Numbered from the stretch's first letter, positions 8,046 through 16,206 are shown. The stretch is DNA of 32,504 nt from Sulfuritalea sp. (GCA_011526165.1 WYAY01000187.1:1-32504), one strand, 5' to 3'. Notes: generated by a model from the letters alone, not told the origin. Made by a program: numbers and translations.

Positions 8046-10769
8046 TCAGGCAACCTTGCGCAGGGCGACGCGCACCACGTCCGAACCGGAGCCGGTGGCG
8101 TCGGTGAGCTCCAGCGACATCGGCGCGACGGTGTTCAGGCTCGGCGCCTTGATGTCCTTGGCGTAGGGCGTCGCCCAGTGGTCGAACTGGCCGACGATGA
8201 GCAGGGTGTCGGGCCGGATGCCCTGGTTGAGGATGGCCGGGCCGCGCGTGGTGCGCACCGTCGACACGATGTCCACCAGGTCGCCTTCCTCGATGCCATG
8301 CTGTTCCGCGGTGCGCGTGTTCATCACCACGCCGCGGTGGCCGCGCACGTTCTGCGACAGCTCGTCCATGAGCTGGATCGAGGCGTTGCCGCTGGCGTGG
8401 AACTGCATGCTCTTGGTGGTGAGCAGCCAGTAGGGGAAGTCCTCGGGCTTTGCGCCCTGGTTCACCAGCGCCTTCTCCCACAGGCCGGGCATGTCGTGCC
8501 AGGCCGGCAGGAACTGGTACTCGGTGAGCTGGTTGTCCCACCAGTGGATGCCCTGCTCGTGCAGGCGGCGCTCAAGTTCGCGGCCGGAGCGGGTCAACCG
8601 CTCCTGATAGGGCAGTTCGTAGCGCAGGCCCAGCTCGACGAGCTTGGGCGTGAGGTACCAGCCGCGCCGCGACCACGGCTTGCTGTAGAAGCCGTTCTCG
8701 CGGAACCAGGCCAGGTCGCGCACGTCCGTGCTGCCGGAGAGCTCGGCGGTGGCGGCCTTGCAGGCAGCGTCCCAGATCGCGTCGACCTCGTGCGGCACCG
8801 CCGGGTCGAGGCTGTAGTCGAAGCCCTCGCCCTTCAGCGGCACGCTGCCGGCGCCGCGGTTGATGGCGCTGTTGTATTCCTCGAGGATGCCGACGCGGCG
8901 GGCGAGTTCCGTCGAGATCCAGGTGAAGTCGCGCGTGTCGCCCTGCGGATCGACCACCGGCTGGCGCAGGATGAAGCCATGGTGGTCCCAGTACTGCTCG
9001 ATGTACTTGGTGCGGCCGAGGCGGATGAGTTGCAGGCTTTCGAGGTCGGTGGCCTCCGGCAGGAGGATGTCGGCCATCCAGTTGGTCTCGTCGATGGTGT
9101 AGGCGAAGGAAACCATGAAGGGGAAGCGCGCCATGGTTTCCGACAGGCTGCGCGTGTCCCAGAAGGAGATCGCCGGGTTGGTGCGGAAGGTGATCCACAG
9201 CTCCGGGAAGGCCGGGTCCATGAGGTTTTCCGGCGCCTCCTTCTGCCACATCCAGGCGAGATGGGTCGGGCCGAGCGCCTGGCTCCAGGGGCCGTTGCCG
9301 GCGAGCGGCACCAGCGTGCGGTGGGCGTTGCGGCCGGTCGGCTTGCGCATCCAGCGCTTCGGATCGGTCGGGTTGAGGCCGTGCACCATGAAACCGTCCT
9401 CGCCGGGCTTGACGCTCTGCAGGCGGTCCTCGTGCGGGCGGTTGATGCGGATGGTGGTGCCGAGCGTGCCGCCGGGCACTTCCAGCGCGCCGACCAGCAC
9501 CGCCATGACGGTGCGCGACCAGCAGCAGTCGAAGGCGCCCCAGCCGTTGTTGACGGTCTTGCCCAGCGTCACCGAGACGGGGCGGAAGGGCAGCACCTCG
9601 CCGTCGATTTCGATGGTCTCGCCGACGCGGGCGTGGTCGACGAATTCATTGGCGACGCGGCGGATGCGCTCGGCCGGCACCTCGCAGACCTGCTCCGCCC
9701 ATTCCGGCGAATAGGGCTGCACGTGGGCCACCAGCTTGGCGAAGGACGGCTCGCATTCGACGTCGCGGTGCGCCCAGCGGTCCTCGTCCGGGCCCTGCTC
9801 GTAGGCCGAGGCCACGCTGAAACGGCCCTCGAGGGCGGGCAGGGTGTCAGGCGTGTCGAAGGGCACGGCGGCGTTGCGTCGCGTGTCCCACAGCAGCGGC
9901 TTGCCGCTGGATGGCTCGCGCAGGTAGTAGCCGTTCGGGCCAACCAGGTAGGGCGAGGCGGTGCGGTCGCGCAGGAAGGGCCGGTCGAGGTCCTCGCGCC
10001 GCCGCTCGTGCAGCATGACGTGGATGAGGGCGAACATGAAGGCGCCGTCGGTCTTCGGCTTGATGGGGATCCATTCCGCCGAGGCGGCGGCGGTGACGCC
10101 CAGGTGCGGCTCGACGTAGACACGCTTCATGCCGCGCACGCGCGCCTTGGCATGGCGTGCGGCGGCACAGACGCCGCCGGTGACCTCGACGTTGGCGCCG
10201 AAGGCGATGTTGTATTCGGTGTAGGGCGTGTCGGCGGCGACGGTGAAGGCGCGGTGCCAGTATTCGCCGTAGAGGTGCTCGGAATGCACGCACTTGACGC
10301 CCTGGCCGGAGCCGAAGCTGAAGTCCATCGGCCCCCAGGCGGAGAGGAAGGCCGGGAAGGTGCCCATGTAGTTGGAGGGGGTGCCGCCGTGGCCGAAGCT
10401 CGCCGCCACGCGCGGCAGGCCGGCCTCGTCGATGATGCCCTTGGCGCGGATGTCGCGCATCTTCGCGGCGACGATGTCGAGCGCCTCGTCCCAGGAGATC
10501 GGCTCGAAGCCGGGATCCTCGTCGATGCCCTTGTTCGGGTTGGTCCGCCGCATCGGTGACAGGATGCGGTGCGGCGAGTAGGTCTTCTGTATCAGGCCGT
10601 AGGCCTTGACGCAGGGCTTGCCGTCGCCGGGATGAATGCCCTTGCCGCAGAAATTCGGCGCCACCTCGGTGGCCACGCCGTTTTCCACCTTGACCGCCAG
10701 CAGGTCGGGTCCCGCCACGCAGTTGAAGCAGTAGGTCGGCACCCATTTCGCCGTCGCATTCGATCCCAT
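8046..10769 (-). CDS. PadB-like molybdopterin oxidoreductase (phenylacetyl-CoA:acceptor oxidoreductase family)
   Basis: 907 residues, bis-MGD (DMSO reductase) superfamily. The N-terminus WVPTYCFNCVAGPDLLAVKV and the segment GQGVKCVHSEHLYGEYWHRA resemble PadB, the large subunit of the enzyme that oxidises phenylacetyl-CoA by four electrons to phenylglyoxylate. Cys160 in GVKCVHSEH is the likely Mo ligand (inference). The N-terminal cluster motif is unusual: Cys14, Cys17 and Cys53 are present, the expected third Cys near 21 is Pro, and an extra Cys41 occurs. There is no Tat signal, so it is cytoplasmic. No padC or padD homologue is adjacent; fdhD follows directly and hcrCAB lies beyond. That neighbourhood suggests it acts on phenylacetyl- or 4-hydroxyphenylacetyl-CoA, the latter leading to 4-hydroxybenzoyl-CoA (inference). 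GGAGGG lies just upstream of the start. Confidence 0.75.
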   Translation of the reverse strand: MGSNATAKWVPTYCFNCVAGPDLLAVKVENGVATEVAPNFCGKGIHPGDGKPCVKAYGLIQKTYSPHRILSPMRRTNPNKGIDEDPGFEPISWDEALDIVAAKMRDIRAKGIIDEAGLPRVAASFGHGGTPSNYMGTFPAFLSAWGPMDFSFGSGQGVKCVHSEHLYGEYWHRAFTVAADTPYTEYNIAFGANVEVTGGVCAAARHAKARVRGMKRVYVEPHLGVTAAASAEWIPIKPKTDGAFMFALIHVMLHERRREDLDRPFLRDRTASPYLVGPNGYYLREPSSGKPLLWDTRRNAAVPFDTPDTLPALEGRFSVASAYEQGPDEDRWAHRDVECEPSFAKLVAHVQPYSPEWAEQVCEVPAERIRRVANEFVDHARVGETIEIDGEVLPFRPVSVTLGKTVNNGWGAFDCCWSRTVMAVLVGALEVPGGTLGTTIRINRPHEDRLQSVKPGEDGFMVHGLNPTDPKRWMRKPTGRNAHRTLVPLAGNGPWSQALGPTHLAWMWQKEAPENLMDPAFPELWITFRTNPAISFWDTRSLSETMARFPFMVSFAYTIDETNWMADILLPEATDLESLQLIRLGRTKYIEQYWDHHGFILRQPVVDPQGDTRDFTWISTELARRVGILEEYNSAINRGAGSVPLKGEGFDYSLDPAVPHEVDAIWDAACKAATAELSGSTDVRDLAWFRENGFYSKPWSRRGWYLTPKLVELGLRYELPYQERLTRSGRELERRLHEQGIHWWDNQLTEYQFLPAWHDMPGLWEKALVNQGAKPEDFPYWLLTTKSMQFHASGNASIQLMDELSQNVRGHRGVVMNTRTAEQHGIEEGDLVDIVSTVRTTRGPAILNQGIRPDTLLIVGQFDHWATPYAKDIKAPSLNTVAPMSLELTDATGSGSDVVRVALRKVA

Positions 10770-10784
10770 GCACCCTCCTTTTTG

Positions 10785-10824
10785 CGATACATTTTCTTAG
10801 GTTATGAGCCTAGTTTCCGTATCG
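10785..10824. promoter_or_regulatory. Nested dyad in the leader of the PadB-like gene
   Basis: CGATAC (10785-10790) and GTATCG (10819-10824) form a perfect 6-bp outer arm pair; inside, TTAGG and CCTAG nearly pair around TTATGAG. A second short repeat, AGGCGG/CCGCCT, lies at about 10832-10851. The block begins 15 nt upstream of the PadB-like start codon, so it could act as an operator or as a folded 5' UTR. No FNR-type box was found in this 168-bp region. Confidence 0.35.
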
Positions 10825-10913
10825 AGTGTAGGCGGATCCAAGACCGCCTCAAATAGGATGGCGAACTACATATGTCGGATCAGGGGCAATTCCGGCTGAA
10901 ACGCCGTGTTGCG

Positions 10914-10926
10914 GGGACTGACTTTT
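10914..10926 (+). repeat. GACTGACTTT dispersed motif, copy 3 (13-bp match)
   Basis: GGGACTGACTTTT in the intergenic region, 11 bp past the stop codon of the DUF192 gene (that gene runs on the minus strand). Upstream bases CCGTG resemble the extended consensus. Confidence 0.85.
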
Positions 10927-10937
10927 CGTCCGGCTCG

Positions 10938-11369
10938 CTAACGACCGGGCGGCGCCTTGTCGAGGCCGTTGATCTTCGCGCCCGGCGCGATGCCGCGGCG
11001 CTGGAACCAGCCCGCATTCATCTCCAGCGCGAAACGCACCGGCCTCGCCGAGCAGTGGTTGTCGAGCGATTGCGGCTGCATCTCGGCGATCTGCGCGATG
11101 CGGCCGGCGTCGTCGAGGAAGGCGATGCTGAGCGGGATCAGGGTGTTCTTCATCCAGAAGCACTGCACGCCGGCTTCAGGGAAGACGAACAGCATGCCGC
11201 GGTGCGCGGGCATGGAGGAGCGGTTCATCAGGCCGGTGGCGCGGTCGGCGGCGTTGCTGACCACTTCGGCCTCGATACGGTGCATGCCGGCGGATAGCTC
11301 GATGGTCGGCGCGGCCAGCGCGGCGCCGCTCGCCAGCAGGATGAAGACAAGACAGGACAGGCGTTTCAT
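10938..11369 (-). CDS. Exported DUF192 family protein
   Basis: 143 residues. The N-terminal MKRLSCLVFILLASGAALAA is a signal peptide with cleavage near residue 19-20, so the protein is periplasmic. The mature part is a complete DUF192 domain: AEVVSNAADRATGLMNRSSM, GMLFVFPEAGVQCFWMKNTL, IPLSIAFLDDAGRI and the end ALEMNAGWFQRRGIAPGAKI. The biochemical role of DUF192 is not established to my knowledge. It lies 12 nt after the TorD-like gene, apparently the last gene of the pentaheme/molybdoenzyme operon, though DUF192 genes also occur in unrelated settings and the link may be accidental. Confidence 0.85.
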   Translation of the reverse strand: MKRLSCLVFILLASGAALAAPTIELSAGMHRIEAEVVSNAADRATGLMNRSSMPAHRGMLFVFPEAGVQCFWMKNTLIPLSIAFLDDAGRIAQIAEMQPQSLDNHCSARPVRFALEMNAGWFQRRGIAPGAKINGLDKAPPGR

Positions 11370-11381
11370 GGCAGCGAGAGC

Positions 11382-12101
11382 TTACCAGCTTGGCGCCGCG
11401 CCCGGCAGGTAGGCGAGCGGCATCGTGTCGCCGCGCTGCGCCCCGTTCGCCTCGCGCGTCGGCCGCGGCGCGCCGAGGTGCGCGGCGAGCAGCTCGCGCA
11501 GCCGCTCGCACCAGACCAAAGTCAGTCCCGCCAGGACGGCGAAGAAGGGCTGCTCGCAGCGTGCCGCGACGCGTGCCGCGAAATCCGGCAGCCAGCGCAG
11601 CAGGTGCGAATCCAGCACGGCCGCCAGCCGGCGCAGGTCGTCCGGCCCGCTTGCCCGCCGCAGGACATGGGCCAGGTAGAGCAGCTGCAGCACCAGATGG
11701 TCGTCCGGCCGCTTGCGCCAGTCCGTCGCGGCGAGTCCCGCCGCGGCATAGCGTTCGCGCAGGGCAAACATCGGCGCCTGGCAGGCGAGATGGTCGTCGT
11801 CCAGCCAGACCGACTCGCAGGGCGAGGCGCCATAGGCCCCGGTGAGGTAGATCGCGGCGTAATCGGCGGCGAGGTCGTCCGGCCGCGCGCCGCTGGCCTG
11901 CGCCACCGCCTGCGCCATCCGGCGCCAGGTTTCGCACGCCCCTGCGTCCGCCGGCAACAGACCGAGGTTGGCCGGGAAGCCCACCTCGCGCAGGACGGCA
12001 AGCGTCACCGCCGCCGGCTCGCGGTCGTGCAGGGCGGCGAGCATCTCGGCGTCCTCGGCCAGCGCTTTGACCAGTTCGGCGGTAAAGACGGCGGCCGTCA
12101 C
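11382..12101 (-). CDS. TorD/DmsD-like molybdoenzyme maturation chaperone
   Basis: 239 residues from a GTG at 12101 that overlaps the stop of the Fe-S subunit gene (GTGA); no ATG lies nearby and the overlap decides the start. The protein is all-helical and Leu/Ala-rich with the TorD-family core: DLAADYAAIYLTGAYGASPCESVWL, then a helix with LVLQLLYLAHVLRR, FLAxHLLRWLP-type spacing (LDSHLLRWLPDFAARV) and FFAVLAGLTLVW. TorD-type chaperones bind the Tat signal of their partner apoenzyme and hold it until Moco is inserted. The partner is almost certainly the Tat-bearing catalytic subunit two genes upstream. Dispersed motif copy 4 is embedded in frame at AGLTL. Confidence 0.8.
   Translation of the reverse strand: MTAAVFTAELVKALAEDAEMLAALHDREPAAVTLAVLREVGFPANLGLLPADAGACETWRRMAQAVAQASGARPDDLAADYAAIYLTGAYGASPCESVWLDDDHLACQAPMFALRERYAAAGLAATDWRKRPDDHLVLQLLYLAHVLRRASGPDDLRRLAAVLDSHLLRWLPDFAARVAARCEQPFFAVLAGLTLVWCERLRELLAAHLGAPRPTREANGAQRGDTMPLAYLPGAAPSW
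11518..11529 (-). repeat. GACTGACTTT dispersed motif, copy 4 (inside the TorD-like gene)
   Basis: GGGACTGACTTT read on the minus strand, in the coding orientation, giving G-L-T-L. The flanking bases (CCGTCCTG upstream) match the extended consensus well. ACT and TTG are unusual codon choices for this GC-rich gene. Confidence 0.85.
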
Positions 12102-12769
12102 TTGCTGCCCACCCTCCCCTTGCTGTGCGGCACGAACACAATCGAAGGCCGCGTCAGCTCGGGGTTGGCCATGTTCTTCACCTGGCGCACCGGCATTTCG
12201 CCCTGCCCCAGCGCCGTCGTCTTCCAGGTGCCGGCGGCGAGCTGTCCGATGGGACCGATGTCGAGCACGCGCATCATGCAGGCCATCACGCAGTACGGCT
12301 TGCGCCCCGCCTCCAGCTCGTCGATGCACATGTTGCACTTCTTGACGATCCTTTCCTGCGGATCCCACTGCGGCGCGCCATAGGGACAGGCCGCCTCGCA
12401 GCGGCGGCAGCCGATGCACAGCGTCGAGTCGATGTCGACCACGCCGTTGTCAGCCCGCTTCCAGATGGCGCCCGAGGGGCAGGTCGGCAGGCAGGCCGGC
12501 TCGGCGCAGTGGTTGCAGGACATGTTCACCTTGTAGGCATACACGTCGGGAAAGGCGCCGCCCTCGACGTACATGACGCGGCGGAAGCGCGGACCGGCCG
12601 GCAGGTTGTTCTTGTCCTTGCAGGCAATCTCGCAGGCGCGGCAGCCGATGCAGTCGACGTTGTGGTGGATGAAGCCGAGCTGCACCTTCGGCTGCACCGG
12701 CCGATAAGTCTGCGCCACCTTGCGTTCGAGGGCCTTCTTGACTTCCGCCTTGTCGAGTTTCTTGGCCAT
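12098..12769 (-). CDS. Four-cluster [4Fe-4S] electron-transfer subunit (DmsB/NrfC/PsrB type)
   Basis: 223 residues from ATG 12769, one base after the catalytic gene's stop; a longer frame to 12817 only re-reads the end of that gene. Sixteen cysteines bind four [4Fe-4S] clusters: Cys40/43/46/50 (CIGCRACEIAC), Cys85/88/93/97 (CNHCAEPACLPTCPSG), Cys118/121/124/128 (CIGCRRCEAACPYG) and Cys145/148/160/164 (CNMC...CVMAC). It has no Tat signal of its own and is expected to be carried through Tat with the catalytic subunit. No membrane anchor (DmsC/NrfD type) follows, which suggests electrons go to or come from the pentaheme cytochrome encoded upstream rather than a quinol-binding anchor in this operon (inference). 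Confidence 0.93.
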   Translation of the reverse strand: MAKKLDKAEVKKALERKVAQTYRPVQPKVQLGFIHHNVDCIGCRACEIACKDKNNLPAGPRFRRVMYVEGGAFPDVYAYKVNMSCNHCAEPACLPTCPSGAIWKRADNGVVDIDSTLCIGCRRCEAACPYGAPQWDPQERIVKKCNMCIDELEAGRKPYCVMACMMRVLDIGPIGQLAAGTWKTTALGQGEMPVRQVKNMANPELTRPSIVFVPHSKGRVGSK

Positions 12770-12770
12770 G

Positions 12771-15347
12771 TCAGTAATCGCGCCTGAACACGTGCGAGCG
12801 CGCAGCCGACTTTTCATCCCAGCCCGGCCGGTGCGCCAGTTCCGACTTCCTCACGTTGCACAGGATGGTGTTGTAGGCGAAGGCACCGGCCGGCGACGGC
12901 TCGTCCAGCGTCAGGAAATCCGGATTGCCGGCGCGGTCGACGCCCGATGCGTCGCGGTCCATCCAGGCGCCCTCGTACACCACCACCACGCCCGGCATGC
13001 AGCGCTCGGTGACGTAGGCCGGCAGCACGATGCGGCCGCGCGCGTTCCACACCTCGACGGTGTCGCCGGTGCGGATGCCGAGCCGTTTAGCATCCGAGGC
13101 GTTCAGCGTGATCTCCTGCTGATAGGTCTCGCGCAGCCAGGGAATGTTGTGGAAGATCGAGTGGGTGCGCCAGCGCGGGTGCGGCGTCACCATGTGGAAG
13201 GGGTAGATCTGCGCCAGCGGGTGGTTGAGCGACTCGAAGGGCTCGATCCATTTCGGAATGGCGGGGATCGCGTAGCCCCACTGCGTCTTCGTCCAGTCGG
13301 TGATCTTGGCCAGCGTCGTCGAGAAGATCTCGATCTTGCCGGAGGGCGTCTTGAACGGCTTGCCCTGCTCGACCTGCTCGCGGAAGGCCACCAGCGGTTG
13401 CGCGAACTCGAACTTGTAGACGCCGCGTCGCTTGAACTCTTCCCACGACATCGTCACGCCCTGATGCGCCTGCACCTTGTCCTTCCACCAGGCGGCGAGA
13501 TAGGCCTCGTCGACCGTGTCCGGGTCGTCGAAATAGCCGCGCTCGGCGCGCGGGTTGTAGCGCTTGCCGAAGTCTTTCAGCGCCGGATCCAGTTTCTCCA
13601 AGCGGTAAGCGAGCTCCGTGAACACCTGGAAGTCGGTCTTCGCCTCGCCCAGTGGCGCAATCGCCCTGGGACGGTGGATGTAGTAGTGGCCCTTGTACCA
13701 GGGCAGCGCCACGCCGTGGCGCTCGAAATGCGTGGCGATGGGCAAGAGCACGTCGGCCCACAGGCCCGATGGCGTGATGGTGGCATCCTGGCAGACGACC
13801 AGCTCCAGCTTCTTGATCGCCTCGATTTCCTTGTTGATGTTGGTGAGCTGGTTAAACCAGTCCGAGCCGTGCCACCAGATGGCCTTGATGTTGGGGACGA
13901 CGCCGTCAAGCTTGTCGGAGCGCGGCCACAGGCCGACCTCCTCGCGCTTGACGTTCGGATAGTTCAGCACGCAGTGCGCCCAGCGGTCTGACTTGATCGA
14001 GGCGTACCAGACGTTGGCGTACTCGTCGTAGGGGTAGGCCACGCTCTGCGAGCTCCAGCCCTTGCCCACCCCTTCCGCGCTGCCGCCGAGGATGCCGATG
14101 TTGCCGGTCATCGCCTGCAGCGCCGCCGCCATGCGGTTGTACTGCTCGCCGTAGGCGGCGCGTCCCGGCGCCCAGGAGGCCTTCAGCGCCGCCGGCTTGG
14201 TGGTGGCGTACATCTGCGCAAGCTTGCGGATGTCCGCCGCCTTCACGCCGCAGATCTGTTCGGCCCACTCCGGCGTCTTCGGCGTGTTGTCCGACTTGCC
14301 GAGGATGTAGTCCTTGAAGTTCTCCTGGCCCTTGGCCCAGTCGGGCATGGTGCCGGCGTCCATTCCCTGCACGAACTTGTCGATGAAGGCCTGGTCCTGC
14401 AGATTGTTCGCGAAGACGTGGTGCGCCATGCCGGCCAGCATGGCGGCGTCGGTACCCGGCTTGATGGGAATCCACCAGGCGTCGTAGCTGGCGGCGGAGT
14501 CCGTGTACTGGGGGTCGACCAGCACGAACTTGCAGCCGCGCTGCTTGGCCAGGCGCATGTAGTAGAAGGTGTTGCCGCCGTGGAAGGTGTAGGCCGGGTT
14601 CCAGCCCCACATGATGATGAGTTTCGAGTGGGCGAAGGCGTCGTCCTCGTTGCCGTCGTCGATGGTGCCGAAGGTCATGCGGCTGGAGAAGGTGGTGCCC
14701 TGGTAGGAGGGCACCGACCAGGAATTGCTGCGGCAGCCGAACATGCCCAGGAAGCGCGCCAGCAGGCCTTCGATCTGGTCGGATTTGTGCAGCACGCAGT
14801 AGGAGGTGCCGGCATAGGCCTGGTCGAGGATCGCCGTCGGGCCATATGTGGCCTTCAGTTCGACCATCTTCTTCGCGATGAAATCGAGCGCCTCGTCCCA
14901 GCTGACGCGCTTGAACTTGCCTTCGCCGCGCTCGCCCACGCGCAGCATCGGATACAGCAGGCGCTCCGGCGAATAGATGCGCGAGCGGTAGGAGCGCCCG
15001 CGCAGGCAGGCGCGCAGCTGCGGCACCGCTTCGGACTCGAAGCCGACTGCGCCGCCGGCCTGGTAGCGGCCGTCGTCGGTCGACAGGCGCACGATGACGT
15101 CGCCCTGCTTGTGCGCCACCAGCATGTGGCGCGAACCGCAGTTGTGGTCGCAGCTGGTCACCACGGTTTGAAGCTGGTCGTCGGTCGGGTAAGGCTCGTA
15201 GGCATGGGCCTGCGCATTCTTTTCCCCGAAAGTCAGTTCCACCAGACCGCCGGCCGCGGCGATGGCGCCGCCGGCGGCGGCCGTCTTGAGGAAGCTGCGC
15301 CGGTTGGGGTTGAGCAATGGGTCAAGGGATTCTTCATGGCCGCTCAT
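12771..15347 (-). CDS. Tat-exported DMSO-reductase-family molybdoenzyme, catalytic subunit, substrate unknown
   Basis: 858 residues. The start at 15347 overlaps the pentaheme stop (ATGA), has GGAG upstream and places a Tat signal, NRRSFLK (15-21) plus an Ala/Gly-rich h-region, near the N-terminus. The cluster motif is Cys66-x3-Cys70-x3-His74-x39-Cys114, with His where most relatives have the third Cys. Moco-binding landmarks follow: RGRSYRSRIYSPERLLYPM, FKRVSWDEALDFIA, LIIMWGWNPAYTFHG, VDPQYTDSAASYDAWWIPI, KPGTDAAML, and a C-terminal MNxx-like HMVTPHPRWRTHS and FAYNTILCNVRKSE. The segment SNSWSVPSYQGTTF (207-220) should hold the Mo-ligating Ser (inference). General shape is DmsA/YnfE-like, acting in the periplasm, but neither substrate nor direction can be read. 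Confidence 0.88.
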   Translation of the reverse strand: MSGHEESLDPLLNPNRRSFLKTAAAGGAIAAAGGLVELTFGEKNAQAHAYEPYPTDDQLQTVVTSCDHNCGSRHMLVAHKQGDVIVRLSTDDGRYQAGGAVGFESEAVPQLRACLRGRSYRSRIYSPERLLYPMLRVGERGEGKFKRVSWDEALDFIAKKMVELKATYGPTAILDQAYAGTSYCVLHKSDQIEGLLARFLGMFGCRSNSWSVPSYQGTTFSSRMTFGTIDDGNEDDAFAHSKLIIMWGWNPAYTFHGGNTFYYMRLAKQRGCKFVLVDPQYTDSAASYDAWWIPIKPGTDAAMLAGMAHHVFANNLQDQAFIDKFVQGMDAGTMPDWAKGQENFKDYILGKSDNTPKTPEWAEQICGVKAADIRKLAQMYATTKPAALKASWAPGRAAYGEQYNRMAAALQAMTGNIGILGGSAEGVGKGWSSQSVAYPYDEYANVWYASIKSDRWAHCVLNYPNVKREEVGLWPRSDKLDGVVPNIKAIWWHGSDWFNQLTNINKEIEAIKKLELVVCQDATITPSGLWADVLLPIATHFERHGVALPWYKGHYYIHRPRAIAPLGEAKTDFQVFTELAYRLEKLDPALKDFGKRYNPRAERGYFDDPDTVDEAYLAAWWKDKVQAHQGVTMSWEEFKRRGVYKFEFAQPLVAFREQVEQGKPFKTPSGKIEIFSTTLAKITDWTKTQWGYAIPAIPKWIEPFESLNHPLAQIYPFHMVTPHPRWRTHSIFHNIPWLRETYQQEITLNASDAKRLGIRTGDTVEVWNARGRIVLPAYVTERCMPGVVVVYEGAWMDRDASGVDRAGNPDFLTLDEPSPAGAFAYNTILCNVRKSELAHRPGWDEKSAARSHVFRRDY
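15229..15240 (-). repeat. Dispersed motif, copy 5 (one mismatch: AACTGACTTT)
   Basis: GGAACTGACTTT on the minus strand, within the Tat signal region of the molybdoenzyme gene, encoding V-E-L-T-F (36-40). The first core base is A instead of G. It keeps the same reading phase (CTG ACT TTY) as the copies in the TorD-like, HEAT-repeat and MFS genes. Confidence 0.5.
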
Positions 15348-16183
15348 GGCCGGGCTCCGCTGAGAAAACGCGCTTCGGCTTGCGTAGGACGGTGTTTCGC
15401 CCATTCCGGCATCTCGGACGGCATGTCCGGCCAGGGCGTGCGCGCATAGGAATAAGCCATGCGATACCAGGCGCGCCCGCCGTGGCAGCCGTAACATGCG
15501 TCGGCGCCGGCCTTGCCGGCTTCCTCGATGGCCGCGGCATTCAGATAATTCACTTCATGCCGCCTGCTGCGGATGGCCGCATGACAGCCCAGGCAGTCGT
15601 TGCCGAAGGCGGCCTTGTGCGCCTCCCACGGCCCGGGCAGGCCCATCAGCTGCCAGGGGAACTGGCCATGGCACTTGAGGCAGGCGGTTTCCGGATTGAC
15701 CTGCTTGCGCAGCGTGAAGCCGGCGTCGGACTGCGGCGTCGCGTCGGCCGCCGCACCCTGCGCTTCCTCGCGCGGGTCATGCCCTTCATGACACGTATTG
15801 CATCTCAGATTCATCAGTTGCTTCGCCAGCGGCGTGACAAGATGGCGGCGGTGGAAGGTGTCCTGCTCGCCGGCGTAGGTCGGCGTCTGCTGGTAGGCGG
15901 CGCGCAGCGTTTCCGCCTTCACGCCGGCGGGCGAAGCCGCGCGCACGCGCGCCTCGATCACCTCGCGGTGGCAGGCCAGGCACTGCGCATCCTCGGCCGT
16001 CTCGATGGCCGGGCGGAAATGCAGCGGGCTATAGACGGCGCGCAGGTAGCTCGTCTCGGGCGCCGCCGCCGGCTCGGCATGGGGGGTGAATTCGGCGCGC
16101 GGCGGCATGTCGGCGGCGATCCACAGGATGAAACCGACCGCCACGGCGAAAACCGCCACGGCGGCGGCAAGGGCTTGCTTCAT
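15344..16183 (-). CDS. Membrane-anchored pentaheme c-type cytochrome
   Basis: 279 residues. One N-terminal hydrophobic segment (residues ~4-23) without a convincing cleavage site acts as signal anchor, leaving the rest in the periplasm. Five CxxCH sites are visible at 68-72 (CLACH), 128-132 (CNTCH), 168-172 (CLKCH), 197-201 (CLGCH) and 230-234 (CYGCH); additional His residues (HRRH, HEGH, EAHK, RRHEV) can supply distal ligands. The layout recalls the multiheme cytochromes that shuttle electrons between the quinone pool and periplasmic reductases, but it does not match NapC/NrfH or NrfB clearly. First gene of the operon, overlapping the catalytic subunit by four bases; a FNR-type box lies upstream. 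Confidence 0.9.
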   Translation of the reverse strand: MKQALAAAVAVFAVAVGFILWIAADMPPRAEFTPHAEPAAAPETSYLRAVYSPLHFRPAIETAEDAQCLACHREVIEARVRAASPAGVKAETLRAAYQQTPTYAGEQDTFHRRHLVTPLAKQLMNLRCNTCHEGHDPREEAQGAAADATPQSDAGFTLRKQVNPETACLKCHGQFPWQLMGLPGPWEAHKAAFGNDCLGCHAAIRSRRHEVNYLNAAAIEEAGKAGADACYGCHGGRAWYRMAYSYARTPWPDMPSEMPEWAKHRPTQAEARFLSGARP

Positions 16184-16206
16184 TGAGTCGGTCCGCGGTT
16201 TTTTCG

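Noticed and set aside
6543..10559. Very long open frame (over 1,300 codons) on the plus strand opposite hcrC, fdhD and the PadB-like gene
   Set aside because: It is antisense to three well-supported genes, its translation is a low-complexity Ala/Gly/Arg/His/Val mix typical of the complement of GC-rich genes, and it matches no family I know.
10785..10824. Molybdenum cofactor riboswitch upstream of the PadB-like gene
   Set aside because: Only short nested dyads are present; the conserved multi-stem layout of that riboswitch cannot be recognised in the 168-bp region.
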